Below, one piece after another: positions 28,824 through 37,439 of a stretch of 64,000 bases of DNA (positions are counted from its first letter, which is position 1; the number at the start of each line of letters is the position of its first letter). The translations under genes were made by a program, and so were the position numbers. Source of the stretch: Rhizobium redzepovicii (GTDB taxonomy: Bacteria; Pseudomonadota; Alphaproteobacteria; Rhizobiales; Rhizobiaceae); NCBI RefSeq assembly GCF_019793435.1, contig NZ_JAILYH010000001.1, forward strand, positions 1-64,000, in the 5' to 3' direction. The notes below the pieces were generated by a model that was not told the DNA's origin, made no database searches, and saw only the letters and a program-made list of their open reading frames with translations.

Positions 28824-30128
28824 ATGACGATCAAGAGACGTGAATTTCTTGCGGCATCGGCAGCCGTTGCCGGCGCTGCCGGCTTCGGCATCAAGCCATC
28901 CTTTGCGCAGGCCGAACCGACCTACACGCCGGAAAGCGGCGCAAGCCTGCGGCTGCTGCGCTGGACGCCTTTCGTCAAGGGCGATGAGGAGGCCTGGATC
29001 GCCAACACCAAGAAATTCACCGAAGCGACCGGCGTCGAAGTGCGCATCGACAAGGAAAGCTGGGAAGACATCCGCCCGAAGGCTGCGGTTGCCGCCAATG
29101 TCGGCTCCGGCCCGGATCTCATCATGTGCTGGTTCGACGATGCCCACCAATATCCGGACAAGCTGGTCGATCTCACCGAGCTCGGCAATTATCTCGGCAA
29201 CAAGTATGAGGGCTGGTACGACGGCGTAAAGGGATATGCGACGCGCGGCGACACCTTCATCGCCATGCCGCTGACGGCAATCGGCAACGCCGTCGTCTAT
29301 CGCGACAGCCATGTGAAGGCCGCCGGTTTCGCTGAATTCCCGAATGACACCGCAGGGTTCCTCGAGCTTTGCAAGGCGATGAAGGCAAAGGGCACGCCGG
29401 CCGGCTTCCCGCACGGCAAGGCGGTCGGCGACGGCAACAACTACGCCCATTGGCTGCTCTGGAGCCATAACGGCATGATGGTCGATGAAAGCGGCAAGGT
29501 GACGATCAACAGCCCGGAGACGCTCGCTTCGATCAACTATGCAAAGGAGCTCTACGCGACCTTCATTCCGGGCACTGAAAGCTGGCAGGACGTCAACAAC
29601 AACCGCGCCTTCCTCGCAGGCCAGGTCTCGCTGATCGCCAACGGCGTCTCGGTCTATTACACCGCCAAGAACGATCCGAAGCTCGCCGAGATCGCCAAGG
29701 ACATCCGCACGACGAACTTCCCGATCGGCCCCGTCGGCAAGAGTGTCGAGCTTTGCCAGACGAGCTCGCTGCTTCTGTTCAAGCACACAAAATATCCTGA
29801 GGCGGCCAAGGCCTATATCAAGTTCATGATGGAAGCCGACCAGATGAACGCCTGGATCCAGGGATCCAGCGCCTATTGCTGCCAGCCGCTCAAGGCCTTC
29901 GCCAAGAATCCCATCTGGACGGCCGATCCGGTCCACGCGCCCTATGCGCGCGCTTCGGAGAAGCTGCGCCCGAACGGCTATGCCGGCCCGCTCGGCTACG
30001 CCTCGGCGGCAACCATGGCCGACTATGTTCTGGTCGACATGTATGCCGCCGCCGTTACCGGCCAGATGTCGCCGGAAGATGCGATGAAGGAAGCCGAACG
30101 CCGGGCCAACCGCTACTATCGCGTCTGA
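28824..30128 (+). CDS. Family 1 sugar-binding protein, Tat-exported
   Basis: A 434-residue solute-binding protein. The N-terminus MTIKRREFLAASAAVAGAAG carries a twin-arginine signal (RREFL), so it is exported folded, with cleavage near SFAQA. The mature part has the MalE-like fold (DLIMCWFDDAHQYPDKLVDL, GAAVTGQMSPEDAM-like C-terminus). ATG 28824 is preferred because AGGAGGA lies within the codons of the upstream ATG 28809. It belongs to the operon ATPase-binding protein-permease-permease. Confidence 0.92.
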   Translation: MTIKRREFLAASAAVAGAAGFGIKPSFAQAEPTYTPESGASLRLLRWTPFVKGDEEAWIANTKKFTEATGVEVRIDKESWEDIRPKAAVAANVGSGPDLIMCWFDDAHQYPDKLVDLTELGNYLGNKYEGWYDGVKGYATRGDTFIAMPLTAIGNAVVYRDSHVKAAGFAEFPNDTAGFLELCKAMKAKGTPAGFPHGKAVGDGNNYAHWLLWSHNGMMVDESGKVTINSPETLASINYAKELYATFIPGTESWQDVNNNRAFLAGQVSLIANGVSVYYTAKNDPKLAEIAKDIRTTNFPIGPVGKSVELCQTSSLLLFKHTKYPEAAKAYIKFMMEADQMNAWIQGSSAYCCQPLKAFAKNPIWTADPVHAPYARASEKLRPNGYAGPLGYASAATMADYVLVDMYAAAVTGQMSPEDAMKEAERRANRYYRV

Positions 30129-30138
30129 GCCCCGCTTA

Positions 30139-30187
30139 ATGCATGTCGCCCGGAAGTGGGTAGCGGTTCCGGGACAACGACATGCAT
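30139..30187. repeat. Rhizobium-type palindromic intergenic element
   Basis: A 49-bp imperfect palindrome. Outer arms ATGCATGTCG and CGACATGCAT enclose inner arms CCCGGAA and TTCCGGG. The ATGCATGTCGC...ACGACATGCAT pattern is one I know as a frequent intergenic repeat in Rhizobium genomes. It begins 11 bases past the binding-protein stop, inside an operon, where as RNA it would fold into a long hairpin. Confidence 0.65.
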
Positions 30188-30203
30188 GGAAACAAAAAAG
30201 GAC

Positions 30204-30231
30204 GCGGCGTGCCGGCCTTTCGGCATGCCGC
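30204..30231 (+). repeat. Second hairpin in the binding protein-permease gap
   Basis: GCGGCGTGCCG and CGGCATGCCGC arms (one G-T pair) flank a short pyrimidine loop just after the larger palindrome. It adds to the secondary structure between the binding-protein and permease genes. Confidence 0.45.
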
Positions 30232-30271
30232 AAGCTCCTCCGGGAGTCCAAACGCGATCTGGAGATAAGCA

Positions 30272-31204
30272 ATGTCGATGGCAAATTCGGGGAATAGGCG
30301 TGGGCCGGTCTCTTCGCTCCTGCAGAACAACAATGTGCTCGGCTTCCTGTTCATGCTGCCGGCGGCGGTCTTCCTGGTCTGCTTTCTCACCTATCCGCTG
30401 GGGCTCGGCGTCTGGCTCGGCTTCACCGATACCCGGATCGGCCGCGACGGCATCTTCATTGGGCTGGAGAACTACCAGTTCCTGATGGATGATTCCGTCT
30501 TCTGGCTGTCTGTGTTCAACACCATTCTCTATACCTCCGTCGCCTCGGTGCTGAAATTCGCGCTCGGCCTCTGGCTGGCGATGCTGCTCAACCAGCATCT
30601 GCCCTACAAATCCTTCTTCCGGGCCATCGTGTTGCTTCCCTGGGTGGTGCCGACCGTGCTTTCGGCGCTGGCCTTCTGGTGGATCTACGATTCCCAGTTT
30701 TCGATCATCTCCTGGTCGCTGATGAAACTGGGGCTGATCAGCGGGCCGATCAATTTCCTCGGCGATCCAATCAATGCCCGCATATCCGTCATCGTCGCCA
30801 ATGTCTGGCGCGGCATTCCCTTCGTGGCGATCTCGCTGCTTGCGGGGCTGCAGACGATCCCGGCCTCGCTGCAGGAGGCAGCCTCGCTCGATGGCGCCAC
30901 GAGCTGGCAGCGTTTCCGCTATGTGACGCTGCCGATGCTGACGCCGATCATCGCCGTCGTGATGACCTTCTCGGTGCTTTTCACCTTTACCGATTTCCAG
31001 CTCATCTACGTGCTGACCAAGGGCGGCCCCGTCAATGCCACGCATCTGATGGCGACGCTCTCCTTCCAGCGCGGCATTCCCGGCGGCCAGCTCGGCGAGG
31101 GTGCGGCGATCGCGGTCGCCATGGTGCCCTTTCTGCTCGGCGCGATCATGTTCAGCTTCTTCGGCCTGCAGCGGCGCAAGTGGCAGCAGGGCGGCCAAGA
31201 TTAG
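30272..31204 (+). CDS. Sugar ABC transporter permease (MalF type)
   Basis: A 310-residue permease with six hydrophobic helices and an EAA loop SLQEAASLDGATSWQRFRYV. TGGAGATAAGC precedes ATG 30272. It forms the channel together with the next gene, 10 bases away. Confidence 0.92.
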   Translation: MSMANSGNRRGPVSSLLQNNNVLGFLFMLPAAVFLVCFLTYPLGLGVWLGFTDTRIGRDGIFIGLENYQFLMDDSVFWLSVFNTILYTSVASVLKFALGLWLAMLLNQHLPYKSFFRAIVLLPWVVPTVLSALAFWWIYDSQFSIISWSLMKLGLISGPINFLGDPINARISVIVANVWRGIPFVAISLLAGLQTIPASLQEAASLDGATSWQRFRYVTLPMLTPIIAVVMTFSVLFTFTDFQLIYVLTKGGPVNATHLMATLSFQRGIPGGQLGEGAAIAVAMVPFLLGAIMFSFFGLQRRKWQQGGQD

Positions 31205-31214
31205 GAGAATGACG

Positions 31215-32114
31215 ATGTCGACACATTCCAACACCGCCGATCAGATCGTGACCGACAATGCCGAAGGCATGAGCTATCTGAACCGCCTGCCGCGGCGGAT
31301 CGTGATGCTCTATTTGCCGATGGCCGTCTTCGTCTTCGTGCTGCTCTTCCCGTTCTACTGGATGGCGATCACCGCGGTGAAACCCAACGAGCAGCTGACC
31401 GACTATACCAATTACAGCCCGTTCTGGGTGGTCGGGCCGACCATTGCACACATCAAATATCTGTTCCTCGAGACATCCTATCCGGGCTGGCTGTGGAACA
31501 CGATGCTGGTGGCGGTCTGCTCCACCTTCCTCTCGCTGGTGGCTTCGGTCTTGGGCGCCTATGCCATCGAGCGCGTCCGCTTCACCGGCTCGCGCTCGGT
31601 CGGCCTGGTGATCTTTCTCGCCTATCTCGTGCCGCCGTCGATCCTCTTCATCCCGCTTGCCTTCATCGTCTTCAAGCTCGGGATCTACGACTCGCGGCTG
31701 GCGCTGATCTTCACCTACCCGACCTTCCTCATTCCCTTCTGCACCTGGCTGCTGATGGGTTATTTCCGCTCGATCCCGTTCGAGCTGGAGGAAAGCGCGC
31801 TGGTGGATGGGGCCAACAGATGGCAGATCCTCACCAAGATCATCCTGCCGCTCGCCGTGCCGGGGCTGATTTCGGCCGGGATCTTCGCCTTCACGCTCTC
31901 TTGGAACGAATTCATCTATGCCCTTACTTTCATTCAGTCATCGGAGAATAAAACCATTCCCGTCGGCGTGCTCACCGAGCTGGTGCGCGGCGATGTCTTC
32001 GAATGGGGGGCACTGATGGCGGGCGCCCTGTTCGGCTCGCTGCCGGTGGTCATCCTCTACTCGTTCTTCGTCGACTATTACGTGTCGTCGATGACCGGGG
32101 CGGTGAAGGAGTGA
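31215..32114 (+). CDS. Sugar ABC transporter permease (MalG type)
   Basis: A 299-residue permease with six helices and an EAA loop ELEESALVDGANRWQILTKI. AGGAG at 31203-31207 is spaced correctly for ATG 31215 and too close for ATG 31209, so 31215 is chosen. It is the last gene of the DenD-linked transport operon. Confidence 0.92.
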   Translation: MSTHSNTADQIVTDNAEGMSYLNRLPRRIVMLYLPMAVFVFVLLFPFYWMAITAVKPNEQLTDYTNYSPFWVVGPTIAHIKYLFLETSYPGWLWNTMLVAVCSTFLSLVASVLGAYAIERVRFTGSRSVGLVIFLAYLVPPSILFIPLAFIVFKLGIYDSRLALIFTYPTFLIPFCTWLLMGYFRSIPFELEESALVDGANRWQILTKIILPLAVPGLISAGIFAFTLSWNEFIYALTFIQSSENKTIPVGVLTELVRGDVFEWGALMAGALFGSLPVVILYSFFVDYYVSSMTGAVKE

Positions 32115-32186
32115 CAGCCGCAAATGGCATGCCGAACCGCGTTCAGCGTCTCGACATCGAGCACTGGGCCTTCTTGCGACACGTGG

Positions 32187-32217
32187 TATAGTTAAATTTC
32201 GGTCGTCCTCCGGACGA
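32187..32217 (+). promoter_or_regulatory. Possible promoter/operator of the peroxiredoxin gene
   Basis: A TATAGT -10-like box (32187-32192) is followed by the inverted repeat TCGTCC-TCC-GGACGA (32203-32217), where a repressor could bind near the transcription start. No convincing -35 box is visible. Confidence 0.35.
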
Positions 32218-32237
32218 TACGATAAAGGAATTATTCC

Positions 32238-32918
32238 ATGGGAGACCAGAAACGCCCGCTGCAACCTGGAGAAGCCGCGCCCGGATTCGCACTGGCCACG
32301 GCCAACTTCGATGGAACCGTCTCTTTCGCCGATTTGAGCGGTCGCCCATTCCTGATCGGCTTCTTTCGCGGGCTGTACTGCCCATTCTGCCGGCGGCAGC
32401 TGGAACAGCTTGCGGCGGTACAGCCAACCCTGCGCGCCGCCGGGGTGGAGACCGTGGCTGTTATTAACACGCCGGCGGAACGTGCCCGTCTATATTTCCG
32501 CCACCGGCCGACGCCGATAACGCTTCTATGTGACCCGGATTGCCGCACGCACCGGGCCTACGGTGTGCCGCATGCCGAGTTCCTACCCGATGGGAGTCGC
32601 GAGCAGCCCGAATGGCCCTATAGAACAACGATGGCGCAGTTCCAGACGGCACGCATCAACCCCACCGGCGAACTGCCGGAACCGCTGCACCCGATGGAAG
32701 CCAACACGATACTCAACGCCAAGGACGGCTTCGAGCTTGTCGAAGCCGATCGTGCGATCTTCGCTGACCATGCGACCCAGCTCGTCGGGCACTTCCTGGT
32801 GAATGCGAACGGCACTATCGGCTGGGCACGGATCGAGGCACTCGACGGACCAAACAGCCTCTCCGTCTTCCCGACCGGGGCAGAGATCATCGCCGCCGCC
32901 GGCAGCCTTGGACGCTGA
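32238..32918 (+). CDS. Peroxiredoxin-like (AhpC/TSA) protein
   Basis: A 226-residue thioredoxin-fold protein. The active-site segment is FRGLYCPFCRRQLEQL with Cys48 and Cys51, a CxxC that differs from the classic single peroxidatic Cys and is found in AhpC/TSA-like redoxins. The N-terminus (LQPGEAAPGFAL) is typical of the family. It probably reduces peroxides or protein disulfides in the cytoplasm. It is converged upon by the tetR gene and stands alone. Confidence 0.82.
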   Translation: MGDQKRPLQPGEAAPGFALATANFDGTVSFADLSGRPFLIGFFRGLYCPFCRRQLEQLAAVQPTLRAAGVETVAVINTPAERARLYFRHRPTPITLLCDPDCRTHRAYGVPHAEFLPDGSREQPEWPYRTTMAQFQTARINPTGELPEPLHPMEANTILNAKDGFELVEADRAIFADHATQLVGHFLVNANGTIGWARIEALDGPNSLSVFPTGAEIIAAAGSLGR

Positions 32919-32954
32919 CCTGCAGCGAATTCTGCCGCCAGCGCTGCTAGCGGA

Positions 32955-33548
32955 TCACAGAGGCTCCAAAAGCAGACCTGCCGCCAAGGCATGAAAGGCC
33001 TCGACCGCCTTTGGCAGCACGCTCTGCGGATTTTCGCTGGCGGCGATCCAGAGTGCCGCATTAAGCGCTGCGCCGCTCAGCAATCGGGCCGTCGCCTCCG
33101 CGTCAAGCGGCTTCAGGACGCCTTGTGCGATCAGGCGCTCGACGGTGCTCTTGGTCACCTGCAGACAGGTGTTCTGGCTCGGCCATTGCGAGGGATCGCC
33201 AAGAACCGCAGGCCCGTCGAGCAGAACGATGCGTTGGACTTCCGGATTGAGCGCCATCTCGATATAGGCCGCACCCTCGGCGAGCAGGCCCTGCCAATCG
33301 TTGCCCACCCCAGCCCCGATCGCGTTAGCGCGGGCCGCCATCTCAGTGTCGATCTGCTCAACAACCGCTGCCAACAGCCCGCGCTTGTCGCCGAAATTGT
33401 GGTAAAGCGCCCCCCGTGTCAGACCGGCGTCCGCCGTCAGCTCGTCCATCGATGCTGCGGTATACCCCTTTTCCGCGAAAGCCTTTCGTGCAGCCGCGAT
33501 CAACTTGCCACGGTTTTCCTGCATCGTTTCGCTACGTGTCCTCGCCAT
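32955..33548 (-). CDS. TetR-family repressor
   Basis: A 197-residue regulator with an N-terminal helix-turn-helix (AFAEKGYTAASMDELTADAGLTRGALYHNFGDKRGLL) and a helical ligand domain with a TetR_C-type end. ATG 33548 has AGAGGG upstream; an in-frame ATG at 33563 is less likely. It is transcribed divergently from the RidA-like gene, and the 150 bases between them hold three copies of a 17-bp palindrome, the probable operators for both genes. Confidence 0.9.
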   Translation of the reverse strand: MARTRSETMQENRGKLIAAARKAFAEKGYTAASMDELTADAGLTRGALYHNFGDKRGLLAAVVEQIDTEMAARANAIGAGVGNDWQGLLAEGAAYIEMALNPEVQRIVLLDGPAVLGDPSQWPSQNTCLQVTKSTVERLIAQGVLKPLDAEATARLLSGAALNAALWIAASENPQSVLPKAVEAFHALAAGLLLEPL

Positions 33549-33565
33549 CCAGCCCTCTTGCATTC

Positions 33566-33633
33566 ACATACGTCGCGTATACCAGATTGACATACGCCAC
33601 GTATGTAGAATATTACACATACGTACCGTATAT
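33566..33633. promoter_or_regulatory. Three 17-bp TetR-type operators
   Basis: Three copies of ACATACG-N3-CGTATGT lie at 33566-33582, 33590-33606 (perfect 7-base arms) and 33617-33633; the first and third differ from perfect symmetry by one or two bases. Start-to-start spacings are 24 and 27 bases. They lie between the divergent tetR and ridA-like genes and are the obvious binding sites for the adjacent repressor. Confidence 0.8.
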
Positions 33634-33705
33634 CAAATATTGCGCAAGCCTGTGAAGCGCCACGCCGCGCTGATCGGTCGTTGCCAACGATAAAGAGAGA
33701 TGAGG

Positions 33706-34104
33706 ATGACGCAACGCGAAGCAATCTTTCCGGCCGACAGGCACGCCCTTTACGAGGAGCACGGCTATTCCGCCGCGATCCGATCCGGCGATCTGCTGTT
33801 TGTCTCCGGACAGGTCGGCAGCCGTCCGGATGGAACAGCCGAGCCCGACTTCGAACGCCAAGTCCGGCTGGCCTTTGAAAACTTGCAGGCGACGCTCAGC
33901 GCAGCCGGCTGCACGATCGACGATATCGTCGATGTCACCACCTTCCACACCGACCCTGAAAATCAGTTCGCAACCATCATGGCCGTCAAGCAGCAGATTT
34001 TCAGCAAGCCACCTTACCCGAATTGGACTGCACTCGGCGTCAACTGGCTCGCCGGCTTCGACTTCGAGATAAAGGTTATCGCCCGCATTCCGGCAAGCAA
34101 ATGA
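33706..34104 (+). CDS. RidA-family (YjgF/YER057c/UK114) protein
   Basis: A 132-residue RidA-like protein with the pattern LLFVSGQVGSRPDG, DIVDVTTFHTDPENQF and a C-terminal PNWTALGVNWLAG. RidA proteins deaminate reactive enamines/imines; in this branch the catalytic Arg usually near the C-terminus (IPCVVR-like) is not clearly conserved, so it may act as another deaminase or hydrolase. ATG 33706 fits the AGAGAGA site better than ATG 33700. It is probably repressed by the divergent TetR. Confidence 0.85.
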   Translation: MTQREAIFPADRHALYEEHGYSAAIRSGDLLFVSGQVGSRPDGTAEPDFERQVRLAFENLQATLSAAGCTIDDIVDVTTFHTDPENQFATIMAVKQQIFSKPPYPNWTALGVNWLAGFDFEIKVIARIPASK

Positions 34105-34239
34105 CAGCGCCACACCCGGCGGCACGGGAAACGCCCTCAAGGTGAAAACATGCAACTTGCGCCGCCGGTCGTGTCAAGAACTTGCCGAGATCGCTAGCCG
34201 CCCCTATCTCATGTCGAACAGACTTGATGGAGCGACGAG

Positions 34240-34407
34240 ATGGTGGAACTTGTGGTTGACACTCTCTTCGATACGACGATCGAGATCATTCCTCCGGAAG
34301 ACAGAGAAGACCAGCCCGATGGCCGTGCTTGCCTATGCTGCAAACGCCGGTGTCGATGGATGGACGATGACGGCTGCGGTATCTGCGAGGAATGTCTGGC
34401 CCCATGA
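34240..34407 (+). CDS. 55-residue cysteine-rich mini-protein
   Basis: A small frame with GGAG 7 bases before ATG 34240. The acidic N-terminal half (LFDTTIEIIPPEDREDQPDG) is followed by a cysteine-rich half of pattern C-x-C-C-x3-C-x7-C-x2-C-x2-C (seven Cys). Two CxxC-type clusters suggest a zinc ribbon or another metal-binding fold. Frame, ribosome site and motif regularity argue that it is real. It ends 24 bases before the NUDIX gene and may be cotranscribed. The function is unknown. Confidence 0.6.
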   Translation: MVELVVDTLFDTTIEIIPPEDREDQPDGRACLCCKRRCRWMDDDGCGICEECLAP

Positions 34408-34431
34408 TGAACGCGGCAAGGGCGTAGCGCG

Positions 34432-34896
34432 ATGGCAATCCGGAGCGCCGGACTTCTCATCTATCGGCGCGTATCCAACGACCTCGAAGTCCTTCTCGTT
34501 CATCCAGGCGGCCCCTTCTGGGCTGGGAAAGACGAGGCTGCCTGGTCGATCCCGAAGGGATTGGTCGAGCCGGATGAGGATGAACTTGCGGCGGCGATGA
34601 GGGAGACGGCAGAAGAGCTTGGAGTCGCCATCGACGGCAGAGTGACGCCGCTCGGCGAATATCGGCAGCCTGGCGGCAAGATCGTCGTCGCGTGGTCGAT
34701 CGAAGCCGATCCGGTATTGGACGTGAACGCAGTACGAAGCTCTGAATTTCAAATGCAATGGCCGCCGAGATCAGGCCAGATGAAGAGCTTTCCGGAGGTT
34801 GACCGCGCGGGATGGTTTTCCCTGGCCGAGGCGGGAACGAAGCTGTTGAAAGGGCAGCGACCGATGCTTGCCGACCTTCTGAAGCATCAGGGGTGA
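34432..34896 (+). CDS. NUDIX hydrolase
   Basis: A 154-residue hydrolase with a perfect Nudix box, Gly43 to Val65 (G-x5-E-x7-REUxEExGU; RETAEELG). The N-terminus (SAGLLIYRR..LEVLLVHPGGPFW) matches ADP-ribose or diadenosine-tetraphosphate type family members that work as housecleaning enzymes. It probably shares a transcript with the cysteine-rich mini-gene just upstream. Confidence 0.88.
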   Translation: MAIRSAGLLIYRRVSNDLEVLLVHPGGPFWAGKDEAAWSIPKGLVEPDEDELAAAMRETAEELGVAIDGRVTPLGEYRQPGGKIVVAWSIEADPVLDVNAVRSSEFQMQWPPRSGQMKSFPEVDRAGWFSLAEAGTKLLKGQRPMLADLLKHQG

Positions 34897-35069
34897 TCGG
34901 CGCGAAATGATTGCTTGAACCGCCCGTTTCGCTGCACGCATGCGTGAAGCGCGCGGCAGCCATGCGTTGCTTCTGCAGACATCCATCTCCATCTGACAGT
35001 CACAGCCGCCTCACTCAATCGAGACAACCGGCGCTGCGACCCGTCTTGGGCACGCGCGAGGAGACAATC

Positions 35070-35351
35070 ATGAACGGCATATCGAAAACGCTGAACGACA
35101 TGACGCTGGTCGAGCGGTCGAGCCTGCTCGACACCGTCGCCGACGCCCTGGAGGCAACCGCCGAGGAGGCCGAAGGGGAGGGCGACGCCCGCTTCGTCGC
35201 CAATTCCATCTGTATCGCCAATACCATCCGCGGATTATCCGGGGAGCTTGCACCGCGCGATCTGCGGGCAGCCGAGCTGCTCCTCGAGCAGGGTATCATG
35301 CTCGTCCACCAATTCTCCAGCAGGGTGAAACCAGGCGGAATGAAGCATTAA
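35070..35351 (+). CDS. Small helical hypothetical protein
   Basis: A 93-residue, acidic, mainly helical protein with GAGGAGA before ATG 35070. The segments LVERSSLLDTVADALE and FVANSICIANTIRGL look like amphipathic helices. I do not recognise a family. Codon use matches its neighbours, and a hairpin follows the stop. Frames reaching further upstream are not supported by a ribosome site. Confidence 0.65.
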   Translation: MNGISKTLNDMTLVERSSLLDTVADALEATAEEAEGEGDARFVANSICIANTIRGLSGELAPRDLRAAELLLEQGIMLVHQFSSRVKPGGMKH

Positions 35352-35365
35352 CGCAAAGCGCAAAT

Positions 35366-35386
35366 CGGGCCGGCAGAGCCGGCCCG
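35366..35386. terminator. Bidirectional hairpin between convergent genes
   Basis: Perfect 9-bp arms CGGGCCGGC and GCCGGCCCG with an AGA loop lie between the 93-residue protein gene and the SPFH gene. No T-run is visible. Confidence 0.55.
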
Positions 35387-35393
35387 TCCGTCA

Positions 35394-37439
35394 TCACTGC
35401 TGCTCGATCGGCGCCGGCACTGCAGCCGGTGACGCCGACCGTCCAAGCCGATCGGCGACCAGCATCGACAGCATCATTTCCACAAGACCATTGGCGGCGC
35501 CCTTTTCGCCGCCGGCGCCGCCGACCTGGATCTGCGGCACGAGCGGCAGCCGGCCATTTTCGATCGCCTCGGCAAAGCGCATGAGCACCTGCGAGTGGAG
35601 CTGATAGTCCGGCCCACCGAAGGCCGCGACCTTCTTCTCCGTGGCCTCGGCTTCCGCCAGACCGATGGCGCGCACCTTCTGGGCATCGGCAAGACCGGTC
35701 GCCTTGATGCGTTCGGCATCGGCAAGCGCCACGGCCTTGATCCGATCGGCCTCACCGAGGCCGGCGAGACGCACTTTCTCGGCCTCTGCCTTGGCGGTGA
35801 CCTGAATGGTTTCTGCCTGCTGGCGGGTGCGGGCGAGCTGCGCCTTGCCTTCGTTCTCGCTGATCTCGATGGTCAGCGCTGATGTGGTGATCTTGGCCTG
35901 CTGTTCGGCGAGCGCCTCCTTCTCGCGCAACGTGCGCTCCTGGATCGCCGCCGCCTCCTGCAATTTATAGGTCTCGACCTTTTCAACGGCGATCTGACGT
36001 TCGCGCAGCTGGATCAGGATCTGCTCGATGCTGTTCTGGCCATTGCTGGCCCGCGGCGTGCCGATCAGCACTTCCTGCAGTTCGAGGCTGTAGGAGTTGA
36101 ACTTCTCGCGCATTTCGTCGCCGGATTTGCGCTGGATTTCGCTGCGCTCCTGCAGCAGTTCGATCAGGGTCTTGGTCTGGGCGATATTCTTGAAATAGGC
36201 CGAGACCATCGGATCGAGCGTCTGTTCGACCAGCCGTTTGATATCGCCGAAACGCTGCACGACGAGAGGCGCCTTCATGTAGTCGATATGCACGACGACC
36301 GAGAGCGGCAGCACCGGTTCGAACGCATCCTTGGTGATCAGCGACACTTCGGACAGATTTTCGTCCAGCCTGTGCTCGCCGAACTGTTCCTTCGTCCATT
36401 TGAGCACGAAGTTGGTGGTCGGCACGATGATGATATTGCCGGCATAGGTGTTGAACGCATATTTGCCCGGCAGGAGCGGCGTCGACCAGACACCGCGTGC
36501 GCCGGTCTCGACCAGTTCGCCGTGGCGATAGGACTGGCCTGAGATATCAGCGCTTCGGCGGCCGGTATAGGATACGACCACACCCACCGTGCCGACGTCG
36601 ATGATCGTCTTCTCCACAAGTTCGACGGTCGCAAAGATTCGGTTGAGGAAATAACTGCCGTCGGCAAGCACTTGCAATTGCCGGCCGCGATAACCGCCGG
36701 CATTGAGAAACTTCTCCGGATCCTGGAAGTTGTTGTGGAAGTTCGGATCTTTGGGGTTGTTGGCAACGGTCGGCGCGATGATCTCGCCATCCGGCAGCGC
36801 CGGACCGTCATGGATGGTGACGACGCCGATCAGGTCCTCGGCGTCGTGGATGACGACGGGCTCGAAACCGTTCCGCTCACTGATCAGCGTCGACATGTCG
36901 GCAAACAGTCCTTGTTCCGACGCGTTCAAGTTGACGGCATAGGTCGATTGTGCGGTCAGCACGATGAACTGCGCCAGATTGATGGCATAGGTGCCTTCGC
37001 GCAGGATCTTGCGCTGCGGCCCCTTCTGGCCGCCCTTTGTCAGAAAGCCGCGCACATCCTGAAAATCATCGGCGTCGACATTCGAGGCAAGCGTCTGGGT
37101 CGGCGGCAGCGGCTCGCCGTCACGGGCGAAGACATAGCCGATCTGGCCCTGTGGAATGGTCACGAGATTGGCGCGATGCATCGCATACTGGAACGGCATG
37201 AAGAAATGCAGGCCACCGCGCACGACTTCTGGCTGGAAGCCGGCCTCGCCATAGAGCGCAATGAAGCCGTTATCGACAGAGCCGCGAAAACTCCAGAGCT
37301 TTTCGAGAATGCCGAGCCTGTCGTTGGGGATATAGCGGATCACGCCGCTCCACCGGAACAGGATTGCCAGCACGATGAGCGTGACGGAGATTTCGATCGC
37401 CTTCCATCCCATCGGGCTCAGATATTGTAGGGTTTCCAT
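35394..37439 (-). CDS. Large SPFH/flotillin-like membrane protein
   Basis: A 681-residue protein with one N-terminal membrane helix (AIEISVTLIVLAILF), a long SPFH/band-7 domain region (residues ~40-450), then a helical flotillin-type region with repeated A-E-A/D-R-I-K heptads (EADRIKAVALADAERIKATG) and a C-terminal low-complexity tail. Flotillins scaffold membrane microdomains; this one is longer than FloA/YqiK because of about 150 extra residues within the SPFH part. ATG 37439 is chosen; ATG 37451 is possible. No NfeD partner gene is adjacent. Confidence 0.85.
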   Translation of the reverse strand: METLQYLSPMGWKAIEISVTLIVLAILFRWSGVIRYIPNDRLGILEKLWSFRGSVDNGFIALYGEAGFQPEVVRGGLHFFMPFQYAMHRANLVTIPQGQIGYVFARDGEPLPPTQTLASNVDADDFQDVRGFLTKGGQKGPQRKILREGTYAINLAQFIVLTAQSTYAVNLNASEQGLFADMSTLISERNGFEPVVIHDAEDLIGVVTIHDGPALPDGEIIAPTVANNPKDPNFHNNFQDPEKFLNAGGYRGRQLQVLADGSYFLNRIFATVELVEKTIIDVGTVGVVVSYTGRRSADISGQSYRHGELVETGARGVWSTPLLPGKYAFNTYAGNIIIVPTTNFVLKWTKEQFGEHRLDENLSEVSLITKDAFEPVLPLSVVVHIDYMKAPLVVQRFGDIKRLVEQTLDPMVSAYFKNIAQTKTLIELLQERSEIQRKSGDEMREKFNSYSLELQEVLIGTPRASNGQNSIEQILIQLRERQIAVEKVETYKLQEAAAIQERTLREKEALAEQQAKITTSALTIEISENEGKAQLARTRQQAETIQVTAKAEAEKVRLAGLGEADRIKAVALADAERIKATGLADAQKVRAIGLAEAEATEKKVAAFGGPDYQLHSQVLMRFAEAIENGRLPLVPQIQVGGAGGEKGAANGLVEMMLSMLVADRLGRSASPAAVPAPIEQQ

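Noticed and set aside
33416..33655. Tyr-rich plus-strand frame (YTRLTYATYVEYYTYVPY)
   Set aside because: It is a translation of the repeated operator sequence plus the antisense of tetR; the apparent repeats come from the DNA palindromes.
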